Below, piece by piece: positions 23,204 through 34,619 of a DNA stretch of 64,000 nt. The stretch covers positions 248,001 through 312,000 of the forward strand of contig MU401470.1 in the NCBI GenBank assembly GCA_022579005.1, written 5' to 3'. The DNA comes from Poronia punctata. Lineage: Eukaryota; Ascomycota; Sordariomycetes; Xylariales; Xylariaceae. Both the position numbers and the translations under genes were made by a program. The notes beneath the pieces were generated by a model. That model was given only the letters and a program-made list of their open reading frames with translations. It made no database searches and was not told the DNA's origin. The first letter of the stretch is position 1. Every line of letters starts with the position of its first letter.

Positions 23204-25022
23204 TATCAAGATCGTTGTTGTTCTACAGATAGGCCGCGTGGCTTCTATGCGAGCATTCCGATGGAAGGTCACAAAACGCGGAATCTGCGAGAGCTAAATA
23301 TAACGGGGGGACGATGAATCCCTTGCGGGGGTCAGATGAGGTTGGTAAGAATTCCGGTTTAGGTACCGACGTCTTGCAGGCTTTCTCTGCATCCTTGTTC
23401 TAAGTTGTGAGCCCGTGGCGCAAAAATGTAACCCTCGCCATGTTAACTGAAAGAGCGAAAAGGCAAGCTCATACGGCTATGTTCATATGTCACGAATGGG
23501 AAGCGATCGACCCAGATAGTGGTGATCAGGCCTGGTGGTGATACGATTGGAGCGTCGGTTTGCGTGGGTGCGAAACCATGGATTCCGTCACAAGCCGCAT
23601 GTAGCTGAATCAATCTCACCGTGGCTGTGTGAGAAAAGGCTGATTGATACCTATTCATTTGCCCTCCCTCGAGTGGGCAGGACTTCGGCAGGACTGAGCA
23701 GCTTCGACGTTAAACGCCGAATTAAGCCTAGACGCTTCGATGTTTCCAGCGGGGAAGACACCAAACGTCCTACCCCAACGAGTATATCAGTAGAACGGGG
23801 CAGGATGATATAAGATTTACCGAGGGAAAATATTTTACCCTAAAAAGCATATGGTATGCATTTAAATGAGATTAAACCCCAACCGTAAAGGACATAATTC
23901 TCCTTACTACATATTTCATCTGTCCCTTCGAATCTTTGCCTTTGATGTTTATCCATTGGCCTTCCCATCCAATACCTAGGTACAGTACCAGTTCATATGT
24001 TTTGAGCAAAAGTAAAAAAAGAATTTTATGTTAGGAAATTTATAAAAAATAGAATATAACAAATAACAATTGTAAGTTATTAACTATAAGATAAAGATTT
24101 TCATTTTCTATTTAATAACACTTTATTTGTTTTAATAGCTATTTTATTTAATTAATTAAAGCAAAAAGAAATATTTTTAAAAAATGGTACTTGCTTAAAT
24201 TGTCTATATCTTACTAAAAAGTTAACTAAAAAAAAAAGTACCGGTTATAAAAATAAATGTTTTATTTTCTTTTATTTTATTATATTTTTTATTATTTTTT
24301 ATTTATTATAAGGAAAGGGTTATAAGCAGTCAAAAACGTTAAGTTTTGGTGTAAAACATCGTGCTGCTCGGTACTTTTGAACTCCCACTGTACCTATGTG
24401 CAAGGCACTGACTGATATCCTGGAAGGAATATACATATCGTGGCTTGGTCGTGGGCTTGACTTCGCCATCTCTGATAAAACAGACACCTGACATTTCAGT
24501 CTCCACGTGGTTTCGGGCTGAGTACCTATTGCCTCCCTTCTTCATATTTTAAAGTCTTGTCGGCGGTGCAATTCAAAACAAAAGGCCAATCACCTCTTGG
24601 GCTGACATGCGTCGATGACGCGACAGCACTTAACCGACTGCGTAGAATTTCTAGAAAATACACTCCGCCCATACAAAATACTCATTACATTGGAAGGCAA
24701 GGTTAACTACTACCATTACAGCTCGTAAGATTTCATCACAAAGTCCTCTATTACATACCAAGAACGTTCTTTTCAATAGGTGACATTCTCCCGAATCCTC
24801 CTTGAGGACTTGGATTCTTACCATTGTCGTCATTTTGCATACCCCTACCCACTTAAACAGCCATAACTGATATCCTCGCCTCGAACGGGTGTGAGCATTT
24901 TCCAACTATTTACACTCTAGCCATCCTTGAGTAAATGCGCGACTACAGGCTGACGCTGTTGTGTAACCATCCTATAACGCGCAAGGCCCACAATCTAAAC
25001 AGGGGCTCGGGACCACCAGGTA
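23204..25022. other. Intergenic region with AT-rich island
   Basis: No gene supported. The region contains the promoter of the GRDP-like gene and, at about 24000-24320, a sharply AT-rich island (see separate entry). The frame at 23535-23813 (+) has no recognisable motif. Confidence 0.5.
24000..24320. repeat. AT-rich island, probable decayed repeat fragment
   Basis: About 320 bases with almost no G or C (long A/T runs, TTAATTAATTAA), flanked abruptly by normal-composition DNA. I could not find terminal repeats or a target duplication. It resembles the damaged interiors of the larger repeat blocks and may be an old insertion fragment. Confidence 0.45.
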
Positions 25023-25030
25023 TATAATTA
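25023..25030. repeat. 8-bp target-site duplication, left
   Basis: TATAATTA immediately before the GGGCTATGC terminus. An identical copy lies at 32635-32642, after the GCATAGCCC terminus. Confidence 0.85.
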
Positions 25031-25144
25031 GGGCTATGCTAGATCTGCTGTCGGGTCCGTACTACGTCTGCTGTTCTGCAGTGGCAGGCTGCTGCAAGCA
25101 CTTACAATACAGTCCGACCGGTAAAACTTCCAGACCCCCAAGTA

Positions 25145-25208
25145 CCCTTTACCTTTAACCTTTGCCCTTTGCCTTTTAACCTTTGACCTTTAACTTTTAA
25201 CCTTTGCG
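25145..25208. repeat. Heptad (GACCTTT-type) array in hAT-like element
   Basis: About nine degenerate 7-bp units of the ACCTTTA/GCCCTTT/GACCTTT type. This is the reverse complement of the AAAGGTC array in the copy at 40452-40888, with fewer units. Confidence 0.8.
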
Positions 25209-25326
25209 TTTTTAAAATAATATAAGGTTAATTAGCAATGTGTGCTCTTTGCGTTAGTATTCCTATTATATATAGGTAATAGGTATAAGTACATAGGTTT
25301 ACAATATAATTTAGTAAGTAAGTATG

Positions 25327-25584
25327 TGTAGATTTGCTAGTTGCAAAGATAAGTAAACTATATAAAATAAGGGTACTAATATACAAAAAACAATGTAAAA
25401 TAATTAAAAGTAGGTACTAGGTATAGTATTTACTTATATTTTATATATTTTAAACTTTTAAATACTTTTTTTTTATTTTACTTTATATATAATATATTAA
25501 TAGGTTTTTTATACTAGTTAATATAAGTTTATATACTTTAATTAGTACGTTAAACTACGTTAGTACTATAAGACTAAAAGTATA
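25327..25584 (+). repeat. Left LTR of the 6.3-kb retrotransposon
   Basis: 258-bp direct repeat paired with 31382-31639. Shared unbroken blocks include TTTATACTAGTTAATATAAG and GTACGTTAAACTACGTTAG. Confidence 0.88.
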
Positions 25585-28500
25585 AATATATATTTATATA
25601 GCCTTATAATAAGCAAATAGTTATTTTTAAAATTTTTAAAATTATTAAAAATCCTTTATTTTTTATTAATTTAATAGTACTAATTATGTTTATAATATAG
25701 CTAATATAAACTATATAAGTAGCAGCAATAATAAAAGCACTAACAATGCTAATAATAATAAGGTTGCTTTTAAAGTTAATAGTACTAATATAACCTTTAG
25801 CTGCTAGCTTAATATTTTACTATTAAAAAAATATATAAAAAATATTTAAATTGCTTTTAATTTTAAAAAAACAAAAGCAAAGCTTAATTAATATTTTAAC
25901 TTTATTTATAAAGTAGCAAATAAGCAATAAAAACTTATTATAAAAAAACAAATAAAGTTATAAAAATAGCATATAAATATAATTATAACTTAAAATAATA
26001 TTAAATATTTATTAAATATTTTAATTTATACTTTTAACTTTGCTTAAAAAAAATAATATATTTATAAAAACTTTATTAATAAAAAATATAAAAAGCTTTA
26101 AAATATAATAAATAATATTATAATAAATATTAAGCGTTTTAATAAAGCAATAAATAGCTTTAACTTATATATTAATAAACTTGCTTATTATAAAAAAGCT
26201 ACTATATATAAAGTAAATAACTTTAAATATAGCTTTAAAAAAGTAGCTAAAAAAACTGCTTAAGCATATAATTAAGCTTAATAAGTTAAAAAAGCTATAC
26301 TTAATTAAATTATATTTACTAACTTTAATTTTTATAGCTAAAAATACGTTATAAAAGCTTTATTACTTATTTAAAGCTAAAATACTATAAGTAATAATAT
26401 AGCTTAAAACTAAGGTTAATATATAGTTAATATAGTAACTACTATAGCACTGCTATACTAAACTTAGATTTAAACTAAACTAGTTTTAAATTTTTATTTA
26501 AAAAGTAAAAAAAGTATATAAAATGCTTACTATTTATTTTTAGCTAAAAGTATTTTAGCATTAAATACTAGCTTTAAAAATAGTACTAGCATTAAATTTA
26601 TAACGCTTTAGTACTTTTAAAAGCTTATTAATATATTAACTAAAATATAGCTACTAAATAGTACTTTAAATTTTTATAAAAACTAAAATATTAATTATAT
26701 AGTAATACTATAAAAAGCAGCTATTAAAACAATATTTTTAAACGCTTTTTTTTAAATTAACTTATTATATTTTAAATTATATAAAGTAAAAAATAAAGTT
26801 ACTATTTTATTATAATTATACTTAGTTTATACTAATTAAACAGTTTTTTTAAAGCTTTAAAAGATTTAGTACTAGCTATAATAAGCGCTAATATTATACT
26901 AGCTATAAGTAACCTATATTATAATAAAAATAAATAATAACTTTAAAACGTTAGTAAATTTTTTATACTATTAAAACGTTTTTAAGTAAATTAATTTACT
27001 TAAAAGCATAATATAGATTATAAATAATAATAATATATTATATAAGCTATTTATTTTATTTATAAACTTTATATATAAATTTAATAAAATTATAATTACT
27101 TTTATATAATATATAAAAAAAGCATTTTTTAGCTTATTATTAAATCTAGTATATATATTATAAACTTAAAAAGTTATTTATAATAAAATTTATAATAAGT
27201 TACTTTTTATTTAAGTATACTTTTGCTTAATAATAAGCATATTTAATAATAGCTAAATAGTTAAAAAAATAGTATATTAAGCAAAGCTTATAGCTTATAT
27301 AAATGTTAAATTAATTATATATAAGCTTAATATAATTAAAAAACCTTTACTTATACTAAATATAATAAATATAATAAATACCTATTTAAGCTATACTAAT
27401 AATAATAATAACTTAATAAAAAAACTTTAGTTAACTATTTTTAACTTTTAATATAATAATTATAATATAAATTATATTTATAAAAAAACTAATAATATAA
27501 AAAAAGGTTTTATAGCTAAAAGTAAATAACTAATATATTATAATTATAGTAAAGAAAGCTATATAATAGCTAACTACAAGTTTAAAAAAAAACGCAACAA
27601 AATACTTATATAAAGCTGCTAAAATGCTAAGCTTATAAAAAAAAGCTAAGCAATAACTATTAAAAGCATAATATATAAGTAAGCTTATAAGCTTATAAGT
27701 AGCTAGAAACTATATAAAAAAACTTATTTTAATAGCTATTAAGCTAATAAGCTAAATAATAAAAAGAATAAAAGCAATATTATACTAAAATAATAGCTTA
27801 ATAGCAATAAAAAGCGCAATATTTTTAAATAAGCTATTATAATAATAAATAACTAATAAAACAGCTTTATTTTATTAGTTTAATAAAATAAAAGCGCAAA
27901 TAAACTATAACTAAAATAAAAAAAGTTATATAATAATTACTTTAATTATTATAATATTTTTAAAGCTATGCTTAGTAATAAAAGCGCTTTTATAATATTT
28001 TTTAATTATAAATATATTTATTATTATGTTTTTAAAAGCTTTATAATATAGCTAAAGCTTTATAACTTTTAATATAAAAACTAAATATATAAAGTAAAAG
28101 GTTAAAGCTTGTAAGTAGTAAAAAACTATAAAGTTAAAGCAAAATAAATTAATATAAACAATTATAAATTAAGCAAATAGTTAATAACTAGCAACGTAAT
28201 ACTAAATAGTATATTTTTTAATAAATTAACTATTAGTAAGCAAAAGTTTTATAAGTAAAGTAGTATATTTATAATATATAGCTAACTTAAAGTTATTATG
28301 TTTATAAACTTTAAAAGTAAGCTTATAATAATATTAATATATAATATTATAGCTATAAGCTTAAAATTAGCTTACTTAAACATTTTAAAGCTAATTTAAA
28401 TAAGTAAAACTTATATACTAAGTATTATAAAGCTAATAATAAAAGTTAAGTAGTATAAAGCAACGCTTTAAAACTTTAAAATCTAAATATTATTAAACTA

Positions 28501-31381
28501 GTATATAAAAAAATTTCTAAGCTTATTTAATTTTAAAAAATAACATATAAACATTATAGCTAAAACTAAATACTATATTAATACTAATAATAACGTACTT
28601 ATTAAGCTACTATTATAAAAGTATAGCTTTTTATAAAAACATATGCTTTATAACTTTATTAAAGCTTACTTTAACATTTATATTTAAAAAAGCAAAAGTT
28701 TATAAGGATTACTAGCGCTTTTAACTTTAAAAAAAGCTTTAAAAGCTACTATACTAAATAAAAACTTTTTTAAATATAATAAAAAAGTTATATAGCATAT
28801 ATATTATAATTTTTAAAAAGTTAATAAATAAACTAAAAAGTATATATACTTACTTTTAAACATATAAAATAAAGTTTAGCGTACTACTAGCTATTAATAA
28901 TATATTTTTATTAACTTAAAAAATAGCTTTTAATATATTAAAGTTTATAAAAAAAACTATAAAAAAACTATATTTATAATACTATTTAATATTTATAAGT
29001 AGCTTATTATATTATTTAAGCTATATAATATACTTATAATGTTTTAAGCGCTAATTTAAAAAATATTTAAAAAGTATTATAAGTAGTTTACTAGCTTTTT
29101 AAATAATATTTATATTTAAAAAAATTTAATTAAATAACTTTATAAACGCTATTATAAAGTATTTGCTTACTTTATAAAATATAAAATAATAATTAATATA
29201 TAAAAGTGCTTTATATTTATTTATAAAAGCGTTTTTTTAAGCTTTTATATATTTGCTAACAAAATTAAAGCTAATTTAGCTAAAGTATTTATAGTGCTTA
29301 AATATTTAATATTATAAACTATAATTAAAATTTAAGCGTTTATAAACGCTACAAAATACTTTAAGCACTTTATATACTGCTTTATATATTATTTAGCACT
29401 TTTAACTGCTTTTTTAAGCAGTTTAAAAAATGTACTAGTAATACTATTACTAAAAATATAAAAAGTATAATATAAAATTTACATAGCTATTATTATAATA
29501 TTTATAGTTTAAAGTTTTAATTAGCAACTTTTATTTATTATTAACTTTAATTTAAGTAGCTTATATATTAAAGCTTGCTTAATATAGCTTTATTTATATA
29601 ATATAAAATTATTATTATACTTTATAGCTTACTACTTTAAAAAGCTTATAAAAACGCAGTTTTAATACTTTATATAAAAATATAAACTTTTTATTATTAT
29701 GCTTAGCTTATAATACTAATATTACTAAATTAAAAGTAATAATATAATAGTTTAAATAAATTATTAGTTGCTAATGCTTATTTAAATAAAAGCAAAGCAA
29801 CTTATATAAATAGTTTAATTTTTTAACGCTATAAAATACTATAAAGTTTAAATAATATATAAGCTAAATAAAGCAAATATATTAGCTAATTAGCTATTAA
29901 AGCTTAAAAAAGCTATAGCTAATAATAAAGTAGTACTAAAAGTAATATTATTATAGCAACTTAATAAACTTAATTTATAAGCTATTTTTAAGCATATTTA
30001 ATATAGCTTAAATTTGCTTAAAAATATTAACTTTAAATAAAGCTATAAGTACTTTATAATATATAAAAAACGCTTTTATAAAGTATAGTACTTTTAACGC
30101 GTTTTTAGTAAGCTTTTATATATTATAAGCACTATAAGCTAAGCAGTATTGCTACTTAAAGTACTTAAATTTAAAAATTTAATATAAAAAAGTTATAAAT
30201 TATATAAGTATTTTAGCTACTTAAATATTAGCATTTTAACTTATAAAATAAGTAAAGCTTTTTAACATTTTAAAATAGTTTTTATTATATAGCAAGTTAT
30301 AGTAAAATATGCTTTATACTAACTTATAAAGCTACTAATAACTTAACTACTTAATTTATAGTTAATTATTTTATTAGCACTGCTTATAAAGTAAGCAATA
30401 AACTATATATATATAAGCAACTAAAATATGCTTATTTATATTAAATATGCTATATTATAAATAAAAGTAAAAATTATACTAAGTATAAAATTTGTTAATA
30501 TTAAGCTTTTAGTAATAAAAATAAGCTATACTTTTAAATTTTTAAAAAAATAAATTTATAATAATAATACTAGCTTTATAAATATAAAATTAGTAAAATA
30601 GTATAAATTTAATAAGTTTATTTTTAAGCTTATAATATTATTATATTTATAAAGTAATAATAAAGTTAAAAAAGTTAATAAAGACTTTAAAAAAATTATG
30701 CTTTATAAAGCTATAATAAACTAGTATTATAACTTACTTGCTTTATTTATTTTTATAATATAAATATATAATTAAGTGCTTAAGCTTAGTAGCTATAGTA
30801 ATTATTTTTTTTTATTTAGTACTAAGCTGCTTTAAAGTATAAATACTATAAAATATGCTAAATATATTTATAAACTAACTAAAAAAAAAAGCAAAAAGCA
30901 TAAAAAAAGCTAGCGCTTTATTATAAAGCACTAATAGTATGCTAGTAATATAATAATATAATAGCATTTTAAAACTAAATTTAAGCTTACTTATTAAAAA
31001 AAAAGGTTTAATTTATACTTATAGCACTAAAAATTAAATATTATAAGTATAATAATAAATATATAAAGCTAAACTTTTTTATAATAGCTTTTAAGTAATT
31101 ATTAGTTACTATTTAAGTAATATATATTAACTTTAAAGCTTAAAAAGTATAATATTAATAAATAAATATAATAGCACTAACTTATTTTTAGTATATTTAA
31201 AAAATAGCTACTTTATAAAAAGCTTATAATATATAAGCAAAATAATACTATAGCAAAATAAAAAAAAACTATTAATACTAGCTAAAATTAACTAAAATAG
31301 TTAAAGTAGTAGTAAAGTTTATAATAGTAGCAAAAAGTATAAAAGCATAATTAAAAATAATTATACTAGCAAAAAAAATAA

Positions 31382-31639
31382 TATAAATTTACTAGTTATA
31401 AAAATAAGTAAACTATATAAAATAAAAATACTAATATATAAAAAACAATATAAAACAATTAAAAATAAATATTAAGTATAGTATTTATTTATATTTTATA
31501 TATTTTAAACTTTTAAATATTTTCTTTTTATTTTACTTTATATATAATATATTAACAAGTTTTTTATACTAGTTAATATAAGTTTACGTACTTTAATTAG
31601 TACGTTAAACTACGTTAGCACTATAAGACCAGAAGCACA
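31382..31639 (+). repeat. Right LTR of the 6.3-kb retrotransposon
   Basis: 258-bp direct repeat paired with 25327-25584. Its 3' end is less damaged than the left copy (ACCAGAAGCACA against ACTAAAAGTATA). Confidence 0.88.
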
Positions 31640-31808
31640 TATGTACTTAGTAATGCAAGCGCTAGGCAATACAGGGCTAAGTACCTTAGGACATTAATTT
31701 TACGTATAGTTTAGCAAAGAGATTATTTACACTGTGTATTAGGCGTTTGCAACTGTTTGCTAGTGCAGAACAGCAGACGTAGTACAAACCTGACAGCAGA
31801 TCTAGCAT

Positions 31809-31949
31809 CGCCTCTAATTCCCGGCGCTGCTGTTTATAGTATCTAGACTATAACTTAAACCTAATTAGGTAAGGTACGCGCTATGCGCCTTATTCCAGCC
31901 ACTATCTAACCTAAAATAGATAGCAAACAAGGCGCACCTTTAAAAAAAG
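31809..31949 (+). repeat. Left terminal inverted repeat of the Mutator-like element
   Basis: Pairs with 32481-32620 in reverse complement, including AACCTAATTAGGTAAGGTAC and, at the inner end, GGCGCACCTT followed by A-rich sequence. Confidence 0.85.
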
Positions 31950-32480
31950 GGCTAGGGACCTAAAACGTATAGTTAACTACTTTATCTATTTTAACACTAC
32001 TTATATTTACTTACTTACTTACTTATTTACTTATTTAACTTTTTAACTTTACTATTTTTACTTTTTATTTAACTTACTAAACTATTAAACTTTATTAAAA
32101 TAATATTATATATATATTATTTATAGCTTTATATATTTACTTATTATTTTTTTGTTTTATTTTACTTACTTTTAAAATTATTATATTAATTATAAAATAT
32201 AAAGCTAAACTAACCTTATTAAGCTACTTATTAACCTTTATATACCTTTACTTATAAGTACTTATATATTAATTACTATATAAGTTATTTAAAAATTGTT
32301 TTATTAAAAGCATTATAAGCCGCTTTTTTATATAAAGCCGTTTTGCTAATAAAATAAGTATAATGCTGTTTTTTTAAAACTTTTAAACGCAAGGAATTAT
32401 TAAACTTAGTAGTTTTTTAAAAGTAGTATATCTGTTTATATTATATTAAAAAATGCTATACGTTTTAAAAATCTACATAT

Positions 32481-32620
32481 CTTTTTTTAAGGTGCGCCCT
32501 GCTTGCCGTACTGTTTAAGTTAAGCAGTAGCTAAAATAAGGCGCACAGCGCGTACCTTACTTAATTAGGTTTAGGTCATAGTCCAAATACCACAAACAGC
32601 AGCGCCGGGAATCAGAGGCG
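32481..32620 (-). repeat. Right terminal inverted repeat of the Mutator-like element
   Basis: Reverse complement of 31809-31949. Differences are mainly C/T or G/A. Confidence 0.85.
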
Positions 32621-32634
32621 ATCCAGCATAGCCC

Positions 32635-32642
32635 TATAATTA
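32635..32642. repeat. 8-bp target-site duplication, right
   Basis: TATAATTA, identical to 25023-25030, closing the hAT-like element. Confidence 0.85.
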
Positions 32643-33935
32643 CTACTGCCAATTGGGCAAAAAAGGCCGGCAAACCCCATGATTAGAGGTATTAAAAGGA
32701 TAGACTGTATCTACTGCATCTCTCGTAGACAACCAAAGAACAAAGCACCGTCCTGCCGAGGCAGAATAGTAGGTACCGGTAGCTCTTTTCATACACTTTA
32801 CAGTAAGTAGGTAAGGTACCTATTGGACTGGTTAGGTACCTAATTATTTAGCTTTCGTTCTTTTTAGGAAAGACGGTCCGGTACGGCTCACGCGCTCGGC
32901 CCCGGAACCGAGTGACGTGATGTTGACACTTCCACCGGGGTTTTGGGTCATGATTTCTGCTCCGAGATGGATCGCTCAAAGCATTGACCTACCTACAATA
33001 ATACAGCATGGGATTTCAGCTCTAAATACCTATCTAGGTACCATATTTGCAAACTTTCCCATCAAATAAGCTTTTCTTGCTAACGAGATCAATCAATATC
33101 GAGCAGTCTCATTGCGGTCCGCCTGATTGTTCAGTTCCGAGTCCAGACCCGTCGTTTTGCGGCTTACCGATGTGAGTGCATTAAGGGGCGTGCTTTTCAT
33201 TAGAAGTACATTGGTCCGTTTACGTATATCTATCTATACCTCGGACCCAGCCAGTAAATAAATGAAGTCTGTCAAGTCGGCATATGCCAGCTCCGCTTAC
33301 CCAAAGCACGGGTTTCCAGGTGATTGTGTGAGTTGACCAGGAGGCTTACCGGTAGTTCCGGTGCCGCGAGCAGTTTCTCCCGCCCGTCATACCGGGTTCT
33401 TCGAGATTGTCCCACTCTACGTGTAGACAGGCCGGAAAGGGACACTGTTAGCATTGCCATTCCCCATAACATGACACGGTTTTTCATAGTGTAGTTGTTG
33501 ACTCAAAATCTCAGGTTCGAGTCCGGGGCGAAATCGATCCTCTTCCTTTCCCCTTTCATCTATCTGCATAACCCCCCCTTTTGTGCTTTACTTTTTCCAA
33601 ACGAAAGACACGGGAATAAATAAGTAAAAACAAACACCAAAAGAAATCAATAACGTTTGTTACCATTTGCTGATCAGTTAGTTCTCGAGATGGGGGGGGG
33701 AAAGGTGGTTCCTTCTGCTCTGTATGCGGGTATGTATGTATTGCTGTAAAATGACACAGTCGTGACATCATGATATGGCGTCACACTACCACCATCTAAA
33801 GTATATACATATATAGCAGCGACAGCTACCTACACTTAAATATATTAAATGAGTCGGGTATATATGCCCATTTTCAAGAAAAACATACAGCATACACACT
33901 ATAAAAAAACACGTCGTAAAATCACAAAAGCAAAA
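32643..33935. other. Intergenic region right of the transposon nest
   Basis: No gene firmly supported. A 71-codon frame at 33272-33487 (-) starts with a hydrophobic, signal-like segment but lacks support. A tRNA-like B-box sits near 33512-33522 without a foldable gene. A TATA-like run at about 33800-33816 precedes the small gene to the right. Confidence 0.5.
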
Positions 33936-34298
33936 ATGTCCAACCAAGACGCCCACCAAGGCGGTAACCTAAGCGACATGGCCAAGGACGGCACAAAGAG
34001 TAAGTCTTGTCTTTCTTTTACTTCATCCCTTAATCTCGCAAGCAAGACTAATGAAAGAGGGGAAAAACTTTTTGCAGTTCCCAACGACGCGGGAAGAATG
34101 AACATCCTCCCATCCAAAGCCGGTCTACAGAGTAACGTCGGAAACGACCTAGGAAGCACCTCGCTCAACACCGCAGCCGATAATCCCGTTGGTACAGGGC
34201 CGGCTGACGACGATGCTATAACGGGGACGGGGGGTTCGTTACCTTCTTCGGCTTTTGCGAAGCCGAGTGGGACGGGTGGGAAGGAGAGGAATCACTAG
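33936..34298 (+). CDS. Small hydrophilic protein of unknown function (94 aa, 2 exons)
   Basis: Exon 1 is 33936-33999 and exon 2 is 34078-34298. The 78-nt intron has a GTAAGT donor, a GACTAATG branch region and a TTTGCAG acceptor, and splicing joins GTK to IPNDAGRMNILP in frame. I start at ATG 33936 (A-rich CAAAAATG context) instead of the upstream in-frame ATG at 33849, because the segment between is Lys/His-rich and looks like a leader. The protein is Gly/Asn/Asp/Ser-rich, without cysteines, membrane segment or signal peptide, and ends GTGGKERNH. It matches no domain I know. It is convergent with the Zn2Cys6 gene 321 bases away. Confidence 0.7.
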   Translation: MSNQDAHQGGNLSDMAKDGTKSKSCLSFTSSLNLASKTNERGEKLFAVPNDAGRMNILPSKAGLQSNVGNDLGSTSLNTAADNPVGTGPADDDAITGTGGSLPSSAFAKPSGTGGKERNH

Positions 34299-34619
34299 AA
34301 AACTGAAGAGATAGGTAGCTGTGGTTTTTTGTTGTTGATCGAAAACAATAGTCCGGTGCCTTATCTCTTGTGTATTTATGTACTCCATGTACCATGCCAG
34401 ATTATGTACATTCTAAATGAATAAAAAATGAACAAAATGAAGAAACGACGCATCAATCATGATGAATTGTGACCGTATTGTAAATATTTTACCTTAAACT
34501 CCGCGCTTTATATAAAAGACTATTCCACCTCGGCCATATGATATTTGTTTTTCAATTGGCGTCCATCGCAATAAGTAATGTAAACCCCAATGAGCCCTTA
34601 GTTTTCCTTTTCCTCTTTT
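34299..34619. other. Convergent 3' intergenic spacer
   Basis: A 321-bp spacer between two genes that face each other; it must hold both 3' UTRs. An AATAAA-like signal (GAATAAAAAATG) lies at about 34420 for the rightward gene. Nothing else is seen. Confidence 0.6.

Larger units (their letters stand above)
25327..31639 (+). mobile_element. Decayed LTR retrotransposon nested in hAT-like element (6313 bp)
   Basis: Two direct repeats of equal length (258 bp) bound it: 25327-25584 and 31382-31639. They differ almost only by C/T and G/A changes. The left LTR starts TGTAG; the right one ends GCACA, fitting the TG...CA rule. A 4-bp duplication TATG flanks the element (25323-25326, 31640-31643); 5 bp would be usual, so one base may have mutated. 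The interior has no open frame of note and is very AT-rich. It is A-rich on the + strand, and an A-rich tract (GCAAAAAAAATAA) precedes the right LTR like a polypurine tract, so + orientation is inferred. Family (Gypsy or Copia) cannot be told. Confidence 0.85.
31809..32620. mobile_element. Mutator-like non-autonomous element (812 bp) nested in the hAT-like terminus
   Basis: Long terminal inverted repeats of about 140 bp (31809-31949 and 32481-32620) begin CGCCTCTRATTCCCGGCGCT. The 9-bp flanks are ATCTAGCAT (31800-31808) and ATCCAGCAT (32621-32629), a target duplication with one C/T change. The target lies inside the right terminal repeat of the hAT-like element, which explains why that terminus appears broken. 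Long inverted repeats plus a 9-bp duplication suit Mutator-like (MULE) elements; no transposase is encoded, so the superfamily call is inference. The central about 530 bp is AT-rich with no open frame. Confidence 0.82.
25031..32634 (-). mobile_element. hAT-like miniature element split by two nested insertions
   Basis: Outer element of the nest. It begins GGGCTATGCTAGATCTGCTG and ends CCAGCATAGCCC, with identical 8-bp duplications outside. Its two flanks (25031-25326, and 31640-31808 plus 32621-32634) together match the whole element at 40452-40888 in opposite orientation. Without the insertions it would be about 466 bp. It carries no coding capacity. The 8-bp duplication is typical of the hAT superfamily; that assignment is inference because no transposase is present. 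The left part keeps the heptad array (25145-25208). Confidence 0.85.

Noticed and set aside
33272..33487. 71-codon minus-strand frame with a signal-peptide-like start (MLWGMAMLTVSLSG)
   Set aside because: The remainder is basic and unfamiliar, the possible GTAAGC donor leads to only a few more codons, and no family is recognised.
33490..33535. tRNA-like sequence with B-box GGTTCGAGTCC and an ATAGTGTAGT D-arm-like start
   Set aside because: No 5' acceptor strand matches the 3' side, the anticodon stem does not form and the spacing is too short for a full tRNA.
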